Assembly: GCA_946122785.1 (NCBI GenBank)
Contig: CAMGYJ010000002.1
Location: forward strand, 54,089,703-54,153,702
Reading direction: 5' to 3'
DNA length: 64,000 nt
DNA from: Linum tenue
Lineage: Eukaryota > Streptophyta > Magnoliopsida > Malpighiales > Linaceae
Positions 23,651 through 35,345 of this stretch are shown here, piece by piece (the first letter of the stretch is position 1; the number at the start of each line of letters is the position of its first letter). The notes beneath the pieces are model-generated. The model did no database searches and was not told where the DNA came from. It saw nothing but the letters and a program-made list of their open reading frames with translations. The translations under genes and the position numbers were made by a program.

Positions 23651-24846
23651 TAGGAATGAAAATCATACTCACCACCGCGAGGAATATCCGCATTGACTAG
23701 GTATGAGGCAGGTACATGTAAAACCCACCAAGAATCTGATGGGTATGAGGCGGGTCTGGTTTTACTCTCTCCTGGCCTGTACCCATACCATACCCACCCC
23801 GCCGAGGTTGTTTTATTATATGGGAAAAATATGGGTAGCCAATTGTAATTTTCAATGGCAAAAAGGTTGATTGAAAATAAATAGAGGGCTAAAATATAAT
23901 TGATCTCCACATAAAACCCTAACACCCCCAGTCGGCCAATCGCTTAGCCCTTCTTGGCCTTCACTCTACTCTATTGATTGTCGCCTCCCTTCACTCGACC
24001 TCCTCTGCATAAATTTTGATGAGTTCACTGCTCTATCACTTTATTTTAATACTAGTCCACTACGTCATCGCCTTCAACCCAAGATCCCCATGCCCTCTCA
24101 CCTCTCGGGCTCTCAGATTCATCCAGCTGTAGTCAACTCCGACTCTTGGGTGCTCAGCTTCATCCGCTTGCAGTCGAGGCGAATCATGAATCTTATGATG
24201 TCGACTTCATCCACCTGCATTCGACGACGACTCACGGCTCTCGAGCTGTCAACTTCATCCTCCTTTTGTTGTGGCAGAAGCTCCTTCACTTCCCAACATC
24301 AGTGATGACAGGGAGACACTAGTTCCTACTTCCCAACATTGGTGTGGAAAAGAAATCGACAAGCTAATTAAGTCAATAAATGGTAACCTTTATCGATTCA
24401 AATTATTGAAGGTTTGCAACGTGAGTTACGCATAATGAATTAAAAGATTGTTGGGTTACAGTGCATTCTGTTTCAATTCTTCATTTTTGTTTTCTTAGAT
24501 GGGCCGAGATGTGTGGCTGAGTTGAAGGGTTCAATTCTGTATATTTTTTTCACCCACAACATTGTGTTTGTTTAGCCACTATAAGGGTGCTAATTGTGTT
24601 TCACCTTGCAATTGACTTGGATTTGACTTCTTCCATCATTTATTTGGTCCATTAAGTGTTATATATGAGGAATGTATGTTGAATCATTTTTGGTATAAAA
24701 ATCCTTTTTATATGGAAATGAGTTTTATCCATGGGTATCCAAAACCCGCGGGTATGGATTTGAAAAATCGCCCCCTGTATGGGTTTGAGGATTGTGAGAC
24801 GGGGATGGAGATGGTTTAGACAAACTTGTCCCATTGTCGTCCCCTA
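23651..24846. mobile_element. Probable Ac-like non-autonomous hAT element, TSD not found
   Basis: The left end is TAGGAATGAAAATC. The right end, reverse complemented, is TAGGGGACGACAATGGG. Subterminal repeats of GGTATGAGGCGGGT on the left and CCCGCGGGTATGG on the right match the style of the other Ac-like elements. Flanking octamers do not match, so one boundary may be rearranged. The frames at 23560-23925 and 24090-24305 are not recognised. Confidence 0.5.
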
Positions 24847-24849
24847 TGG

Positions 24850-25450
24850 GACGCAGACTTCGGTCAAAGGGAGATGCAAGTCATGTAAAATCCAAGATGA
24901 TGGAATCTCTTCTTCAGGAAAATAGTCCCCAAAACCACTATGCCAACCTCACATTGGCATTTTAAGATACTTTACATGATTGGACTCTTTGGCTCACCCA
25001 TGTATACCGGAAAACCAACTTTTTGGAAGATTTCTTAGCTTTAACAATTCATAAGAGGCATCTATGACCCTGCGAACCCATATTATTATATATCTGATTC
25101 TGATGTTTGTCGTTATGCTCTTTTTGAGTATATAAGCGATTTTACCATTCATTCAATAATTGAATTAGAGATAGTGGTGCTTTGCACCCATTTCATATAA
25201 AAAACTAGTACAATAATATTGATCTTCAATTGATTTCATCACAAATACATGGTTTCATGGTAGAAACAGCCAATATGTTATGGTATGACGAGCTTTCCTC
25301 CAATGAAAGCGGCAACCTCAAAGGAACATGTGCCCATGACAAAATATCTTCACCAAACTTAGCTAATCAACAAACTTGTTATCGTCGGTATCGGTTCATG
25401 TGCATAACTTATGAGTGCATAACCATGCATAACACTATACTTACAATTTA
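24850..25450. other. Unassigned DNA
   Basis: No family resemblance was seen in any frame and no terminal repeats were found. Confidence 0.4.
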
Positions 25451-25454
25451 GGGT

Positions 25455-26240
25455 TAATACTTTATTTTGGCCCGAACTATGACCATATAATCAACTTTGG
25501 CCCGAACTATGACCATATAAGCGGTTATTAAGTGTTACTAACTTTCCTCTCAATTAATTTTAAAGAGCCATATCTCTTTCATTTTGAGCCAAAATTATAA
25601 AAAAATTTGCATAAAAACATCATATTAATTGTACTCTTCCAAATGACATCCACTTGATATATTTTGGAACAGAAAATCGAGACTTCTATTACCAGTTCAT
25701 ACACCATGTGGTACTACTTGGTATGTACATAGGATTATACCATGTGGTATGAAAGTGTATCATGTTGGTAACACACCAAAGTGTAGAATGGTTGCATATA
25801 TAGTAGAAATATATTAACCGTAATTTACCCGATCTCATCAATGTATAGCACCAGGTGATATAAGGTGGTACTCTTTGTCCTGAGAATTGTTTTCTCATAT
25901 ATTTGTAGATCTAGTGGATCACAAAAAACTCGTTCCTTATGGGCAATATTTTTCCAAATTCGAGTTAAAATGATGGTTGTACCATGGTGATTAAGAGTGG
26001 AATGGGTGGTATGAATTATTTTCCTTGAAATATTTTGAAAATGGATATCATTTTACAGATCACAACGAACATGTTTCATCTCCATAAAAAACTAAAATCC
26101 AAGTTAGAACGAAGAATATAAAAGCCGATTAAGAAAATAAGGAAAATATAAAAAAATCATTAATTCGCATCTCTTAGATCTGGCCGCACTTAAAACTAAG
26201 GGTCCAGATGTAGTTATGCACCCTATCCTGAACCGTTACC
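25455..26240 (+). repeat. Palindrome-rich ATACCA/TGGTAT dispersed repeat, copy 2
   Basis: It opens with two tandem copies of a 29-bp unit (TTTGGCCCGAACTATGACCA..., 25468 and 25497). The shared CATATCTCTTTCATTTTGA motif follows, then repeated ACCATGTGGTA half-palindromes (25705-25865). It closes with AAGGGTCCAGATGTAGTTAT, which recurs inverted near 52265-52305. Confidence 0.65.
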
Positions 26241-26347
26241 ATCCTTATGAATATGATAAAGTCGGACAAAAAAATAACGTTATATTGCATAACCGTTGAG
26301 CCAAACATTTACTAATTTTTCTTCATTTATATAGGGTTAATTACCAA

Positions 26348-28371
26348 TGTAACACCTTAGGCAAATCTCACATCGACAAAGCACGGAAGAGATCCATGGT
26401 TCATAAGTAAGTAACAAACCTTAACTGATAAGATGTGTTTTGGGGTAAAATGGATGATTCTTGTAAGAACCCATAAATTAAACGTGCTCACAATGGAGCA
26501 CTGCAAGGATGGGTGACTGACTCGCTATGACACAACTCCTAACAATGGCCAAGTGTAACCAATGAAAGGGACTGCAGTATAGTGGCTCAAGTAATAAATA
26601 TCAAATCCACGGGTCTCTAGAGTTACTATAACTCAGCTTTAGTTCATTATCTAGCAAACCAGATTAAGATGGAAGAACTAAAACTACTCTAACAAACTAC
26701 AGTTAAAGTTAATCTAATTACAGGTTGGGAACTCACTTAGGTATGATTCCCCCTAGCCACTAGCCGGATTAACGATTGATGATCTCTAACTTGTTTCACT
26801 TTCATTCACAATGCGGAGAATCCTTGACTAGACCTTGAGTCTCGACTAAAGGAACAAGGCCCTCTTGAGTCAATTGCCTAGAGGGACGTATCCTTCTCTA
26901 GAACAACCGATCAAGGCGTTCTGAACTAGACTCCCTCTATCGAAAGAGGTTCTCAATCGATACAAAGCAGTGAATCAACCCTCGACTAAAGAAATCGATC
27001 CAATACTATCAATCTATGGTGCTCTATTGACCTAATCAGGTATTCGCTCTCATAGGATCAAAGCAGAATCAATAATCTCGACTAAATCATAATTGAATCA
27101 TGAAAACATGCATAGATTGAATATGAACTCAAGATTATCAAGTCAGAGTACTCATACAATCATCCAATCAAACAAACATAGCTAGGGTTCCTCAAAACCT
27201 AAGTGAAGGGAAGTTACTCCATAGAGAAGAGAGAGACTGCAGTAAGAATCTTCAGATGATCAGTCTTCAAGTCCGGGCTTGTTCCTCGAGCTTCCAAGGT
27301 GAATAAATCCTCCAATTCCACTCCAAGAATGCCCTCAAATCGCCCTCTCTTTCTTTGGTTCGTCCCTTGGGTGTTTGGGATCCAAAACCCAGCTCTCTCT
27401 TGCAAAAATGCACAAAACAGGCTTTTAACAGCCTGCGTTCGCGATAGGGGAATTTTGGTTCACGACCGGGGATTTTGGTTCACGATAGTGGATTTTTGGT
27501 TCACAATAGGGCCCCCTTCTGTTTCTCAGAGAAGCCCGAAACCAATTTTTCCCTATCTTTGATTCTTCGTTTCTCCCTCGTTCGGACTCCAAATCAGGTG
27601 CTGTTTGATCCCAGACGCTCGTAGTCTCGTCCTCTTTCTTCTCATGACAAGATTACATGATTATATGGTCACAAACTGAGGTAGAAATCCATCTTATTCA
27701 AGTCATACCCGAGTTTCTTCCCCCGAGTCGCCAATTGATCTCCGATTGACTTGAAACTTGCGCCTACGCTTCACTTTATGTGCTAGGACCTGAAATGTGA
27801 CAAAGGAACACAACCTAGCATAAAATAGGCCAAAGAAGCGATAATGCAAGCTTAAACGATCAAGAAACAAAGGGGAAAACATGTGAAAATATCGAGTCAT
27901 CAGTGACCTTATGAGAAGTCACCTCAAGGCAAACACTGTGAGGTTCTAGACCCAAAGTTGACAATATCTTGTTCAGAAAAATGTCCGGGATCTTACAAGT
28001 GGTATTAGAGCCTCTCTGCGTCCCTCTTGAACGAAGGTGGGGCAAACCTCAACGAGGAAGTTGAGTCCTACCCGCGAGGGGGGGGGGGGCTGGTGTATGT
28101 AAAACCTTAGGCAACTCACACACCTATAAAGAACGAGAGAGATCCATGGTTCATAAGTAAGAAACCAACCTTAACTGACAAGACGTGTTTTTGGGTGAAA
28201 TGGAGGAGTTCTTGTAAGAACTCTAAATTAAACTTGCTCATTGTGGAGCACTGCAAGGATTGGTGACATTATGAAAAGTAACCTTGAAATGCACCCACAA
28301 GGAAAAAACCCGCGAGGTTCTAGACCGTAAGCGGACAATACCTTAGTCGGAAAAAGGTTCGGAATGTTACA
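26348..28371 (+). mobile_element. TRIM retrotransposon interrupted by a solo LTR
   Basis: LTR1 is 26348-26517 plus 27908-27997 and LTR2 is about 28098-28371. They share CCTTAGGCAA, GATCCATGGTTCATAAGTAAG, CTTGTAAGAAC and GGAGCACTGCAAGGAT. The roughly 100-bp interior starts with TGGTATTAGAGCC (28000), one base off the initiator tRNA-Met site, and ends in a G-rich polypurine tract at 28076-28090. There is no coding capacity, which defines a TRIM. Flanking pentamers ACCAA and ACAAA match at 4 of 5 positions. Related LTRs lie at 37467-38444. Confidence 0.85.
26518..27902 (-). mobile_element. Solo LTR (family C) with perfect TSD GTGAC, inside the TRIM LTR
   Basis: TG...CA ends: plus-strand start TGACTCGCTATGACACAAC, end ATATCGAGTCATCA. 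GTGAC occurs at 26513-26517 and 27903-27907. The body shares CCAAGTGTAACCAATGAAAG with the LTR at 47955 and carries the conserved CTAGGACCTGAAAT box (27782), placed as in the other minus-oriented copies. GC-rich TTCACGACCGGGG-type repeats lie at 27430-27520. No internal domain adjoins it, so recombination between two LTRs has probably removed the rest. Confidence 0.9.
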
Positions 28372-29748
28372 ACAAATGTATAGAAGGCAAAAATTTAACT
28401 TCGTCTATGTGAATCTAAATACAATTTGAAACTTAGACTAGTGTTGATAAAATAGGATGGAAGATCGACTTGGATTCAGAAGACATTTAAATTTCAATGA
28501 TTAAGTGGTAGAAACCATAAAAAAAACCTGTCACTTACAAATGCAAGAAAATATAACGATTGTCTGAAAATAAATTTTAATTAGGTATTAATATTTTATT
28601 TGGTAAATATAACAAAATTCTTGTATAGTTTACTTGATATGAGTTTTTTTTCTTTCTATTAAAGAGGAAATTTTACGATACTTGATAGTATTATTGCTTT
28701 GGTTTGCACAAAAAAAATTGTACAAATCGAACTTGTACATTTTAAATTATGGTACAAATTGAGTTTATACATATACCTTTAGTACAAGTTATTTATGGTA
28801 CAAACTGAACTTGTAATGTTATGGTAAAACCTCATCGTGTACCTATGCCATTTTGTACATATTTTTTTATGGTAGAAACTGAATTTCTACATTTATATTA
28901 TTATGCAAACTAAACTTGTACCATCACATAAAGGTAAAAATTCCTTTAAGGTATGTACTGAATTTGTACCTTTAACGTTATATTAGAAGTTCAATTTGTA
29001 TCTCAAAGCATCAATACTTGCACAGTAGAAGGGCTCTAAAGAGGAATTTTACAATGCATCTGTAAATTGATTGCATTTTGCCATTGATAAATGAAAGTGG
29101 TTGTCTAAAGAGAAGAGTAGAACAACAGAAGAAAGAAAATCAAACGGTGAAGTTATGTTAAGCAACAGATGTCAGAGGTCGTTTTGGGGTCGATGGTTCT
29201 GGGGGAAGATGGTTGTGTGGGAATCATATTCTACTAATGATGAAGACTATGTCAACATTTTGGAATTTGATGAAGTCGTCCCTCTTTGCTCTTTTCCCCT
29301 ACCATTCTTTCCTAGATTTTTGAGTGGTGGGTTAAGAATTTGATAAGAGAGGAGATGAGAATCCACAGTGAAGAGGTTTACGAAAGCAAAAAGCACTTTG
29401 ATCCATCCAAAATCAACTTCGATATGATGAACCTCTTCAAGGCGAAAGACTACAAGGTGTGGGAAGTGATGGAGCTGAGAACGAGCAAGAGGTTTGGAAA
29501 GAGGAGAGCCAGATAAAAGATGGGGAGGACGATCTGGAATTGGCGATCGAGGCAACAATGTGGGATTATATATAGGAGGTTCAAAGAGAAGGATGGGATG
29601 GCAAAGGCGGAGCCCGAAGGACTAGAATGAATGACAAAGAAGGCAAGGAGGACGGGGAAAGTGATGGAGAAGGTCGGTCTGACACTGGCTTCCAAGAGAC
29701 AATACTCGAATCTTGGGCCCTCAACTCGGATCCTCTCATGAGTTTAAC
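28372..29748. other. Unassigned DNA with a GTACAA/TTGTAC repeat cluster
   Basis: Between about 28690 and 29010 there are many spaced half-palindromes of the type GTACAAATTGA / TTGTACC. A plus frame at 29101-29343 (80 codons) and the stop-free stretch after it at 29345-29510 have gene-like codon variety (for example KKHFDPSKINFDMMNLFKAK), but I recognise no family. The segment continues beyond the MULE-like insertion at 32037. Confidence 0.4.
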
Positions 29749-29963
29749 TTTTATCTAGAGGGTTACTATTTGCCGCCCGCCTCATTATTATTTGCCGCCC
29801 GTAAATTAAACTAAAATGACATTTTTACCCTTTGTTCATTTTTTATAAAATAAACCTCATTCCACCACTATTGTCGCCGGCGCCAATCCACCACCGCCGC
29901 CAAATCGCCGACGTCGCCACCACCTCCAGATTATCACCGCGGCCAGAACCAAATCACCACAGC

Positions 29964-30046
29964 CGGCGGGAGGCCCCGTCCGACGCCGGCGGGAGGACCC
30001 CGTCCGACGCCGGCGGGAGGACCCCGTCCGACGCCGGTGGGCGGAC
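29964..30046 (+). repeat. 24-bp GC-rich minisatellite, left subterminal
   Basis: There are three or more copies of the unit CGGCGGGAGGACCCCGTCCG plus ACGC. The apparent octapeptide repeat read from it (GGRTPSDA) is a by-product of a 24-bp period, not evidence of a protein. Confidence 0.9.
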
Positions 30047-30100
30047 CGTGCATTAGCGACGGTTTCAAAACCGTCACAAAATTCGTCGCTAAATGATAAT
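30046..30100 (+). repeat. Short imperfect hairpin TTAGCGACG...CGTCGCTAA
   Basis: TTAGCGACGGTTT is followed by AAACCGTC and then CGTCGCTAA, two nested inverted repeats. This motif is common in the subterminal DNA of plant CACTA elements. Here it lies inside the MULE-like element, so its origin is uncertain. Confidence 0.6.
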
Positions 30101-30529
30101 AATTATTTAACTCAATCTTCTATTTTTTTAATATTATATCATGCTAATAATTATATGTATGTTTATTAATTATATTTATGAATTAGAAAAACTAAAAATT
30201 ATTCATAAGAAAAAAAATTAAATTATAGAAAATATTGTACAAACTAATTCATACTTATTTTATAATTATGTAGTAGAGCTAAAATAAATAAATTCAGTAT
30301 AATAGCAATTAAATAATTATAGTATGTTAAATAATTACAAATGATCTTAAGTAGTGTATAAGAAAATGGATATTTAATCATAAATTATCATAAATATTGT
30401 ATAAACTTATGAATAATTCATTTTAATTATGTAGAATAGTTATAAAATATTTATAAATTTTGATTAAATCTTTTTTTAATTGTATTTATTTCATATTTAA
30501 TAAGATCATCGTACCTAAAATATGTTTTA

Positions 30530-31040
30530 TAAAACTTCCAAGGAATCGAGGCACGAAGAGGACTCTTTGCGGCTCGGGGAAGGTCTGGCAAAAACATCTT
30601 TTACAAATTACTAGAGTCACCGACATGAAAAAATAATGAAACTTTCATCGATCTCTTATAATGTGGATACCAATGTGTTGGAATCGATTGTTTATCAATC
30701 GGACATTCCCGACAAAAAGAGATGAATAGTGCCAAAACTTTCATCGAGGTGTTTTTAGGGCTCTGGGGGTGGTAACTAGGAGTTTCTTGAGCCTATCACG
30801 TATATTTCCACGAGACGAAATATTATTGTTAGTGGAGGAAGAGATGATTTTGCCTCTAAAATAATTTCCTAGTAGGATTGGATGGATCGAGGTTGAAGGT
30901 AGCTATTCAAGGGGAATGAGGGTTTAGGGTTTCAGAGGAGTATAAGGTATAGGAGGTGGATGAGATGCTTTCCTTCTTTATTGTCATTATTGGTCCAGTT
31001 GAGTCGAGTTGATTCTTATTGTTGTTATCCGTCATCTTGG
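30530..31040. other. Interior MULE segment of gene-like composition, unrecognised
   Basis: This stretch is less AT-rich than its surroundings and lacks simple repeats. MULEs often carry host gene pieces, so it could be captured sequence. No frame longer than about 50 codons and no known motif was seen. Confidence 0.35.
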
Positions 31041-31062
31041 GTGAGATTATTTCAACTGTGGT

Positions 31063-31400
31063 CAAACCCTAATTAAGTCAAACCCTAATTCGAATCAAAC
31101 CCTAATTAAGTCAAACCCTAATTCCCTCAAACAACTATGGTCAAAATAATATATAATTTAGTCAAACCCTAATTCGGGTCAAACCCTAATTAAGTCAAAC
31201 CCTAATTATATCAGACCTTAATTCGGGCCAAACCCTAATTAAATCAAACCTTAATTCAGGTCAAACCCTAATTCGGGTCAAACCCTAATTAAGTCAAACC
31301 CTAATTTCCTCAACCAACTGTGGTCAAATAATATATAATTTAGTCAAACCCTAATTCGGGTCAAACCCTAATTAAGTCAAACCCTAATTCCCTTAACCAA
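31063..31400 (+). repeat. TCAAACCCTAATTAAG minisatellite
   Basis: About 16-bp units alternate between endings AATTAAG and AATTCGGG. The CCCTAA core resembles telomere repeat but the period is wrong. Confidence 0.9.
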
Positions 31401-31544
31401 TTGTGGTCAAATTAACAATTATATACTAATTATTCAACTATCAATATTAAACTAATTAAGATACTAACAATTGTATTTAAAATAAATCTAATAAATATTT
31501 ATTTAAACCGAACCATTCAAACCGAATCATAAACCCAATCAGAT

Positions 31545-31715
31545 CGGTCCGACCAGACCGGACGGACGGGGTCCGACCAGACCGGGCGGACGGGGTCCGA
31601 CCAGACCGGGCGGACGGGGTCCGACCAGACCGGGCGGACAGGGTCCGCTCCGGCCAGTCGGACCGCGTCCGCTCCGGCTAGTCGGACGGCGTCCGCTCCG
31701 GCCAGTCGGACGGCG
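31545..31715 (+). repeat. 24-bp GC-rich minisatellites, right subterminal
   Basis: Two adjoining 24-bp arrays: GACCAGACCGGGCGGACGGG plus GTCC, then GCTCCGGCCAGTCGGACGGC plus GTCC. The inverted second unit shares GTCCGAC and a CCGG core with the left array, so the element has inverted subterminal minisatellites. Confidence 0.9.
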
Positions 31716-32036
31716 ACTGAAAAAAAAAATAAAAAAAATTCCCTCCGCCGAGCTTGGGAGGTTGGTGGCGGCGAGAGCGAGCGAGGAAGTCGGCGGCGGC
31801 GGAGGGAGGAGTCGGCGGCAGGAGGTTGGCAGGAGGGAGGAGTCGGCGGCGGCGGGAGGTCCGGCAGGAGGAGGGTCGTCGGCGGCGGGAGGTCGACAGG
31901 AGGAGGGAGGGTTGAAGGGGACGGCAGCAGATGGGTTGAGGGTGGGATAGGGTTAAGGGCAAAATCGTCTTTTTTTTCTAACTACGGGCGGCAAATATTA
32001 AAACTGCGGGCGGCAAATAGCGATTCATTTTATCTA

Positions 32037-32365
32037 AGCTAGATATTCAAGCAATTGATAGAGGATCTGATGTCCAAAATTTATGACTATCATAGATCAC
32101 CTCCTTGCGACTAGTCAAGATATTTTTGACCATTTGTCATTGGCCTATAACCTTTCTGAGATGCTTTTTGCTGGTGTTTACTTCATTCATTTTTTTTTTC
32201 GTGTGGTGGTGTACAGGTGGTCATTCAGATTGTTAATGTGAAGGATTCGGTGCACGTGAACCTACAAGAGGTCTAGGTGTTATGGTCATCTTTTCTGCGT
32301 GCTTCATTTCATTTCGTGCCTAGTAGGTATAATAGGATCGTCCATATCATGGCAAACAAACCCTT
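32037..32365. other. Unassigned DNA after the MULE-like element
   Basis: It is continuous with 28372-29748 once the MULE is removed. It contains a pyrimidine tract ending in ACAG (32200-32217), then an open stretch VVIQIVNVKDSVHVNLQEV. It could be a lost exon, but no family is recognised. Confidence 0.35.
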
Positions 32366-32530
32366 GTATCGTTGGGACAGTGACTACTATCCTAATTGTG
32401 GCCAAGTGCAACCATGATCTGCTGTAGTATAGTGAAAGTGAAGTTTAATTATCAACGCTAGCGACAAATGTACTATTACTTCACAAACTACCTTGTTATC
32501 TAGTAAATTGGAGTTTGATTTAACTAATTA
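32366..32530 (-). mobile_element. LTR end fragment, family C
   Basis: GTGGCCAAGTGCAACCATGA and TGTAGTATAGTG match the outer ends of the LTRs at 26518 and 47955 (minus orientation). The other end may be the fragment at 34370-35345. Confidence 0.55.
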
Positions 32531-33216
32531 ATTACAAAAACAAAGCAAAGAGAGTTTGGTTGAAAACTATAGTGAGAAAGTCACTAGTATGTTGTATCCC
32601 TCTAATCGCAACATAGACTGACGAATGATGTTCCAACTTTATCAACTCATTATTTACACCATGGAGAATCTTATTTCTGGTTGAGTTCCCTTTTGAGCAA
32701 ACTATCTGAAGAAAAGTTTCCACATTCGGCGAAATAGAACGTATATGGCATGCCAAATAGATTCCCTATATGGAATTTGATCCAATACGACATTGAAGCA
32801 CAATTTCACGCACGATCTATCGACCAACAATAAAGAATAAGGTAAGTGGGAATGCGTTAGGGTGACAACTAAAATTCTAGTAGCCACCGTGGCTACATCA
32901 TTTTTTTATAAGAACGTGGCTACATCATTATCTGCCGTCCATTTTTTATTTTTTTTATTTTTTTTATTTTTTTAATTTCATGGTTAAGATTGCTTCAGGG
33001 TAATTTTGGAAACAAAAAAGAGTCAACACCTGATTATTCTATATATTCCAACCAAACCCTCCTTCATCTACGACGGTTGTTAACTGCCGGCTGCCATCCC
33101 TCTCCCCTCCGCCCACCTCCCTCCCAATCCCCTCTCTCTCATCCCATCCGTTCTTCCTCCACAGTAGACCCTCACACAACTGTATACCCTAAAACCCAAT
33201 ACCCACCCTTCCTTCC

Positions 33217-33267
<51 letters not shown>

Positions 33268-33317
33268 TCTGTTCTTCTTCACCAAGCCAAAAATGACGGT
33301 TGGGATAAAGAAAAAAA
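32531..33317. other. Unassigned DNA with T-rich and CT-rich tracts
   Basis: A T-rich tract lies at 32940-32980 and a C run plus (CT)n at 33217-33264. Short open frames here follow the simple repeats. Confidence 0.5.
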
Positions 33318-33562
33318 CGAGATTTTTCCAGAAATAGCATTGTTTAAAAAATAAATTCCAAAAATAGCACCCAACTCCGAAAAATTCCAAAAATAGAGGT
33401 GCGTTTTTCGATGAAAACCGCTCCCTACCAGTGCGGTTTCCATCGAAAAACGCACCTCCGGGTGGCGGTTTTACAAAAATGGTGCTATTTTTGGAATTTT
33501 TCGGAGTTGAGTGCTATTTTTGGAATTTGTTTTTAAACAGTGCTATTTCTGGAAAAATCTCG
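33318..33562. mobile_element. Fold-back MITE with nested hairpin
   Basis: The left arm (33318-33395) and right arm (33481-33562) are near-complementary along their length. Both contain GATTTTTCCAGAAATAGCA, TTCCAAAAATAGCAC and AACTCCGAAAAATTCC or the complements. The loop holds a second hairpin, 33396-33458, with arms GAGGTGCGTTTTTCGATG. There is no coding content. A transcript through it would fold into one long hairpin. Confidence 0.85.
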
Positions 33563-33605
33563 AAAAAAACTTGGGAGTTCGACTAAAAGAACAAGACGGC
33601 TGGTT

Positions 33606-34145
33606 TTTTAGTGGTATGCACTTTTTCGCATTGGTAGAGTTTCCCCCGTAATGGTAGTGTTTTTTCGCATTGGTATTGTTTTTCCGCATTGGTAGTGTTT
33701 TTTCCGTAATGGTAGTGTTTTTTTCGCATTGGTATTTCTGTTTTGTGAAATGGTAGTGATTTTTTCGTAGTGGTAGTGTTTTTCGCACTGGTACTAATTT
33801 GAATGTATTGCTATATGGTTAAATCTGCAATGTTATTGGTGTTCTGTGAAACGATAGTGTTTTTATTCCTCGAATAGTATTGTTGTTTTGTGTAATGGTA
33901 GTATTTTTTTAATATTTTATTGCAGTGGTATTATTTTTTGGTATTGATGTTCTTGTCTTAGTAGTGATCTTCATTATTGTTATTAGTTAAATCTGCAATG
34001 GTATTTGTTAATCAGCGTTATTATGTTGTGGTAGTGGTAGTTTTTTTATGTTTTGGTATTGATTTCTTGTTTTTATCTATAATGATATTGGTGTTTTTCG
34101 AAATGGTAGTGGTTGCCTAATAGATTGGTAGTGATTTTTTTTTTT
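33606..34145 (+). repeat. Degenerate minisatellite, ATGGTAGTG/TTTTTTCGC type
   Basis: Units of about 20-25 bp consist of GGTAGTGTTTTTTCGCATT and variants, becoming more diverged to the right. The minus-strand Lys/Asn-rich frame at 33543-33788 is produced by this repeat. Confidence 0.8.
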
Positions 34146-34369
34146 TTTGTGTGCAGAAAGATGGAGAAAAATAAGGAAAGGAGATCTGGCTGGAGATTAT
34201 AGAAGTGAGAGAAAGAGAGAGAATTGTAATTAATATATTTTGTAACTGCCTAAAATGCAATTTATTAAAAAATTAATTAATATAATTTATTTTTCCATAC
34301 CCAATTTGCTCTTAGTAACCATGGTGATTACTACTTTGTAGTAATCACTATAACCCCTCCCAGGTAAGT

Positions 34370-35345
34370 GCTCTAATTAACTCAATTGGATATTCTCTAC
34401 CTTAATTAGGCTAATAGCAACAATTGAGTGGATTTTATCAATAGCCAACACAATTCATAAAAAACCTCAAATCTATATATAATCAAGAGTCAACCAAACA
34501 TGGAAATCATTCATCTAATCTAAATTATACCACTAGAATTCCACAACACCCAAGTTATAGAAAGTTAAGCTTATGATGAGAGAGAGGGAGAGAGAGATAG
34601 AAATACACCAAATCAAGAGAAGAAAACATCCTAGATGGTTGAGTTCTTATTTCACTTCAATCTTCTGCCATTGGTGATTAAATTGAATGCCAATTGTGAT
34701 TTGAAGCTCCAATTCTAACACTAGCTAGAGACCTCCTTCATCACTTTCACTACTTTCACTTTCTACCCAGTATATGCAATTTCTCACTCTAGACTTATCC
34801 CTTAGAAATATGATTTATTCTCCTTTATTTAGCTCAGAAGTGCAAAGTTGATGGTTACCAATCACGACCGTGAGGTTTGCAACCAAATCATGAGTTCTAC
34901 TGGATGCGCACCGTGTCACTTACAATCTTCACGGCCTGTATATATATAATTCTCAGGCCTGAGGTTGTGAGATTTGCAAGGACCCGCGAGATGTCTTCAG
35001 CTTCTTGGAACTCTGCAAACCTCATGATTTTAGTGTTGATGTCATTGTCTCTAGACCGTGAAATTTGCACATGCCAGTGAGACGACATCAACCTCCAGGA
35101 ATCCATGCAATTTTCATGGTTTTGATGTAGATGTCACGGCCTGGCCGTGAGAAAATGTTCTGGACCGTGCGCTTTGACACTTTTCTCCATTTGTCCCGTT
35201 TTGACTCCCTTTTGTTCGACTCTCGTTCCTTTGCAAATTTCACCTACTATGACTTGAAACATACTCAATCATGCACAACCAAGCGTAAAACGGTCTCAAG
35301 GACGATGAGACACTAGTAAAACAATCAAGAGTAAGGTGTACAAAT
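34370..35345 (-). mobile_element. LTR fragment with GACCGTGA motifs and conserved box
   Basis: CACGACCGTGAG, TCACGGCCTG, AGACCGTGAAATTTGC and GGCCTGGCCGTGAG are spread over 34860-35170. The two-part box follows at 35243-35295 (CTTGAAACATACTC, ACAACCAAGCGTAAAAC). The arrangement equals the other minus-oriented family C LTRs. The start near 35345 is not exact. Confidence 0.6.

Larger units (their letters stand above)
29758..32027. mobile_element. MULE-like non-autonomous element with perfect 9-bp TSD
   Basis: The termini contain CTATTTGCCGCCCGC on both ends in inverted orientation, each followed by a second TTTGCCGCCCGTA about 20-25 bp further in. TTTTATCTA occurs at 29749-29757 and 32028-32036, an exact 9-bp duplication as made by Mutator-like transposases. 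There is no transposase. The interior has GC-rich 24-bp arrays near both ends, an AT-rich middle and a TCAAACCCTAATT minisatellite. A CACTA element is less likely because its TSD is 3 bp and its ends begin CACTA. Confidence 0.8.

Noticed and set aside
31063..31400. Interstitial telomere from TCAAACCCTAATT repeats
   Set aside because: The period is about 16 bp, not 7, and it lies inside the MULE-like element.
31678..31962. Arg/Pro/Ser-rich and Gly-rich frames on opposite strands
   Set aside because: GC-rich, low-complexity DNA of the MULE subterminal region gives open frames on both strands.
33543..33788. Lys/Asn-rich repeat protein
   Set aside because: It is a reading of the 20-25 bp minisatellite and continues only as long as that repeat.
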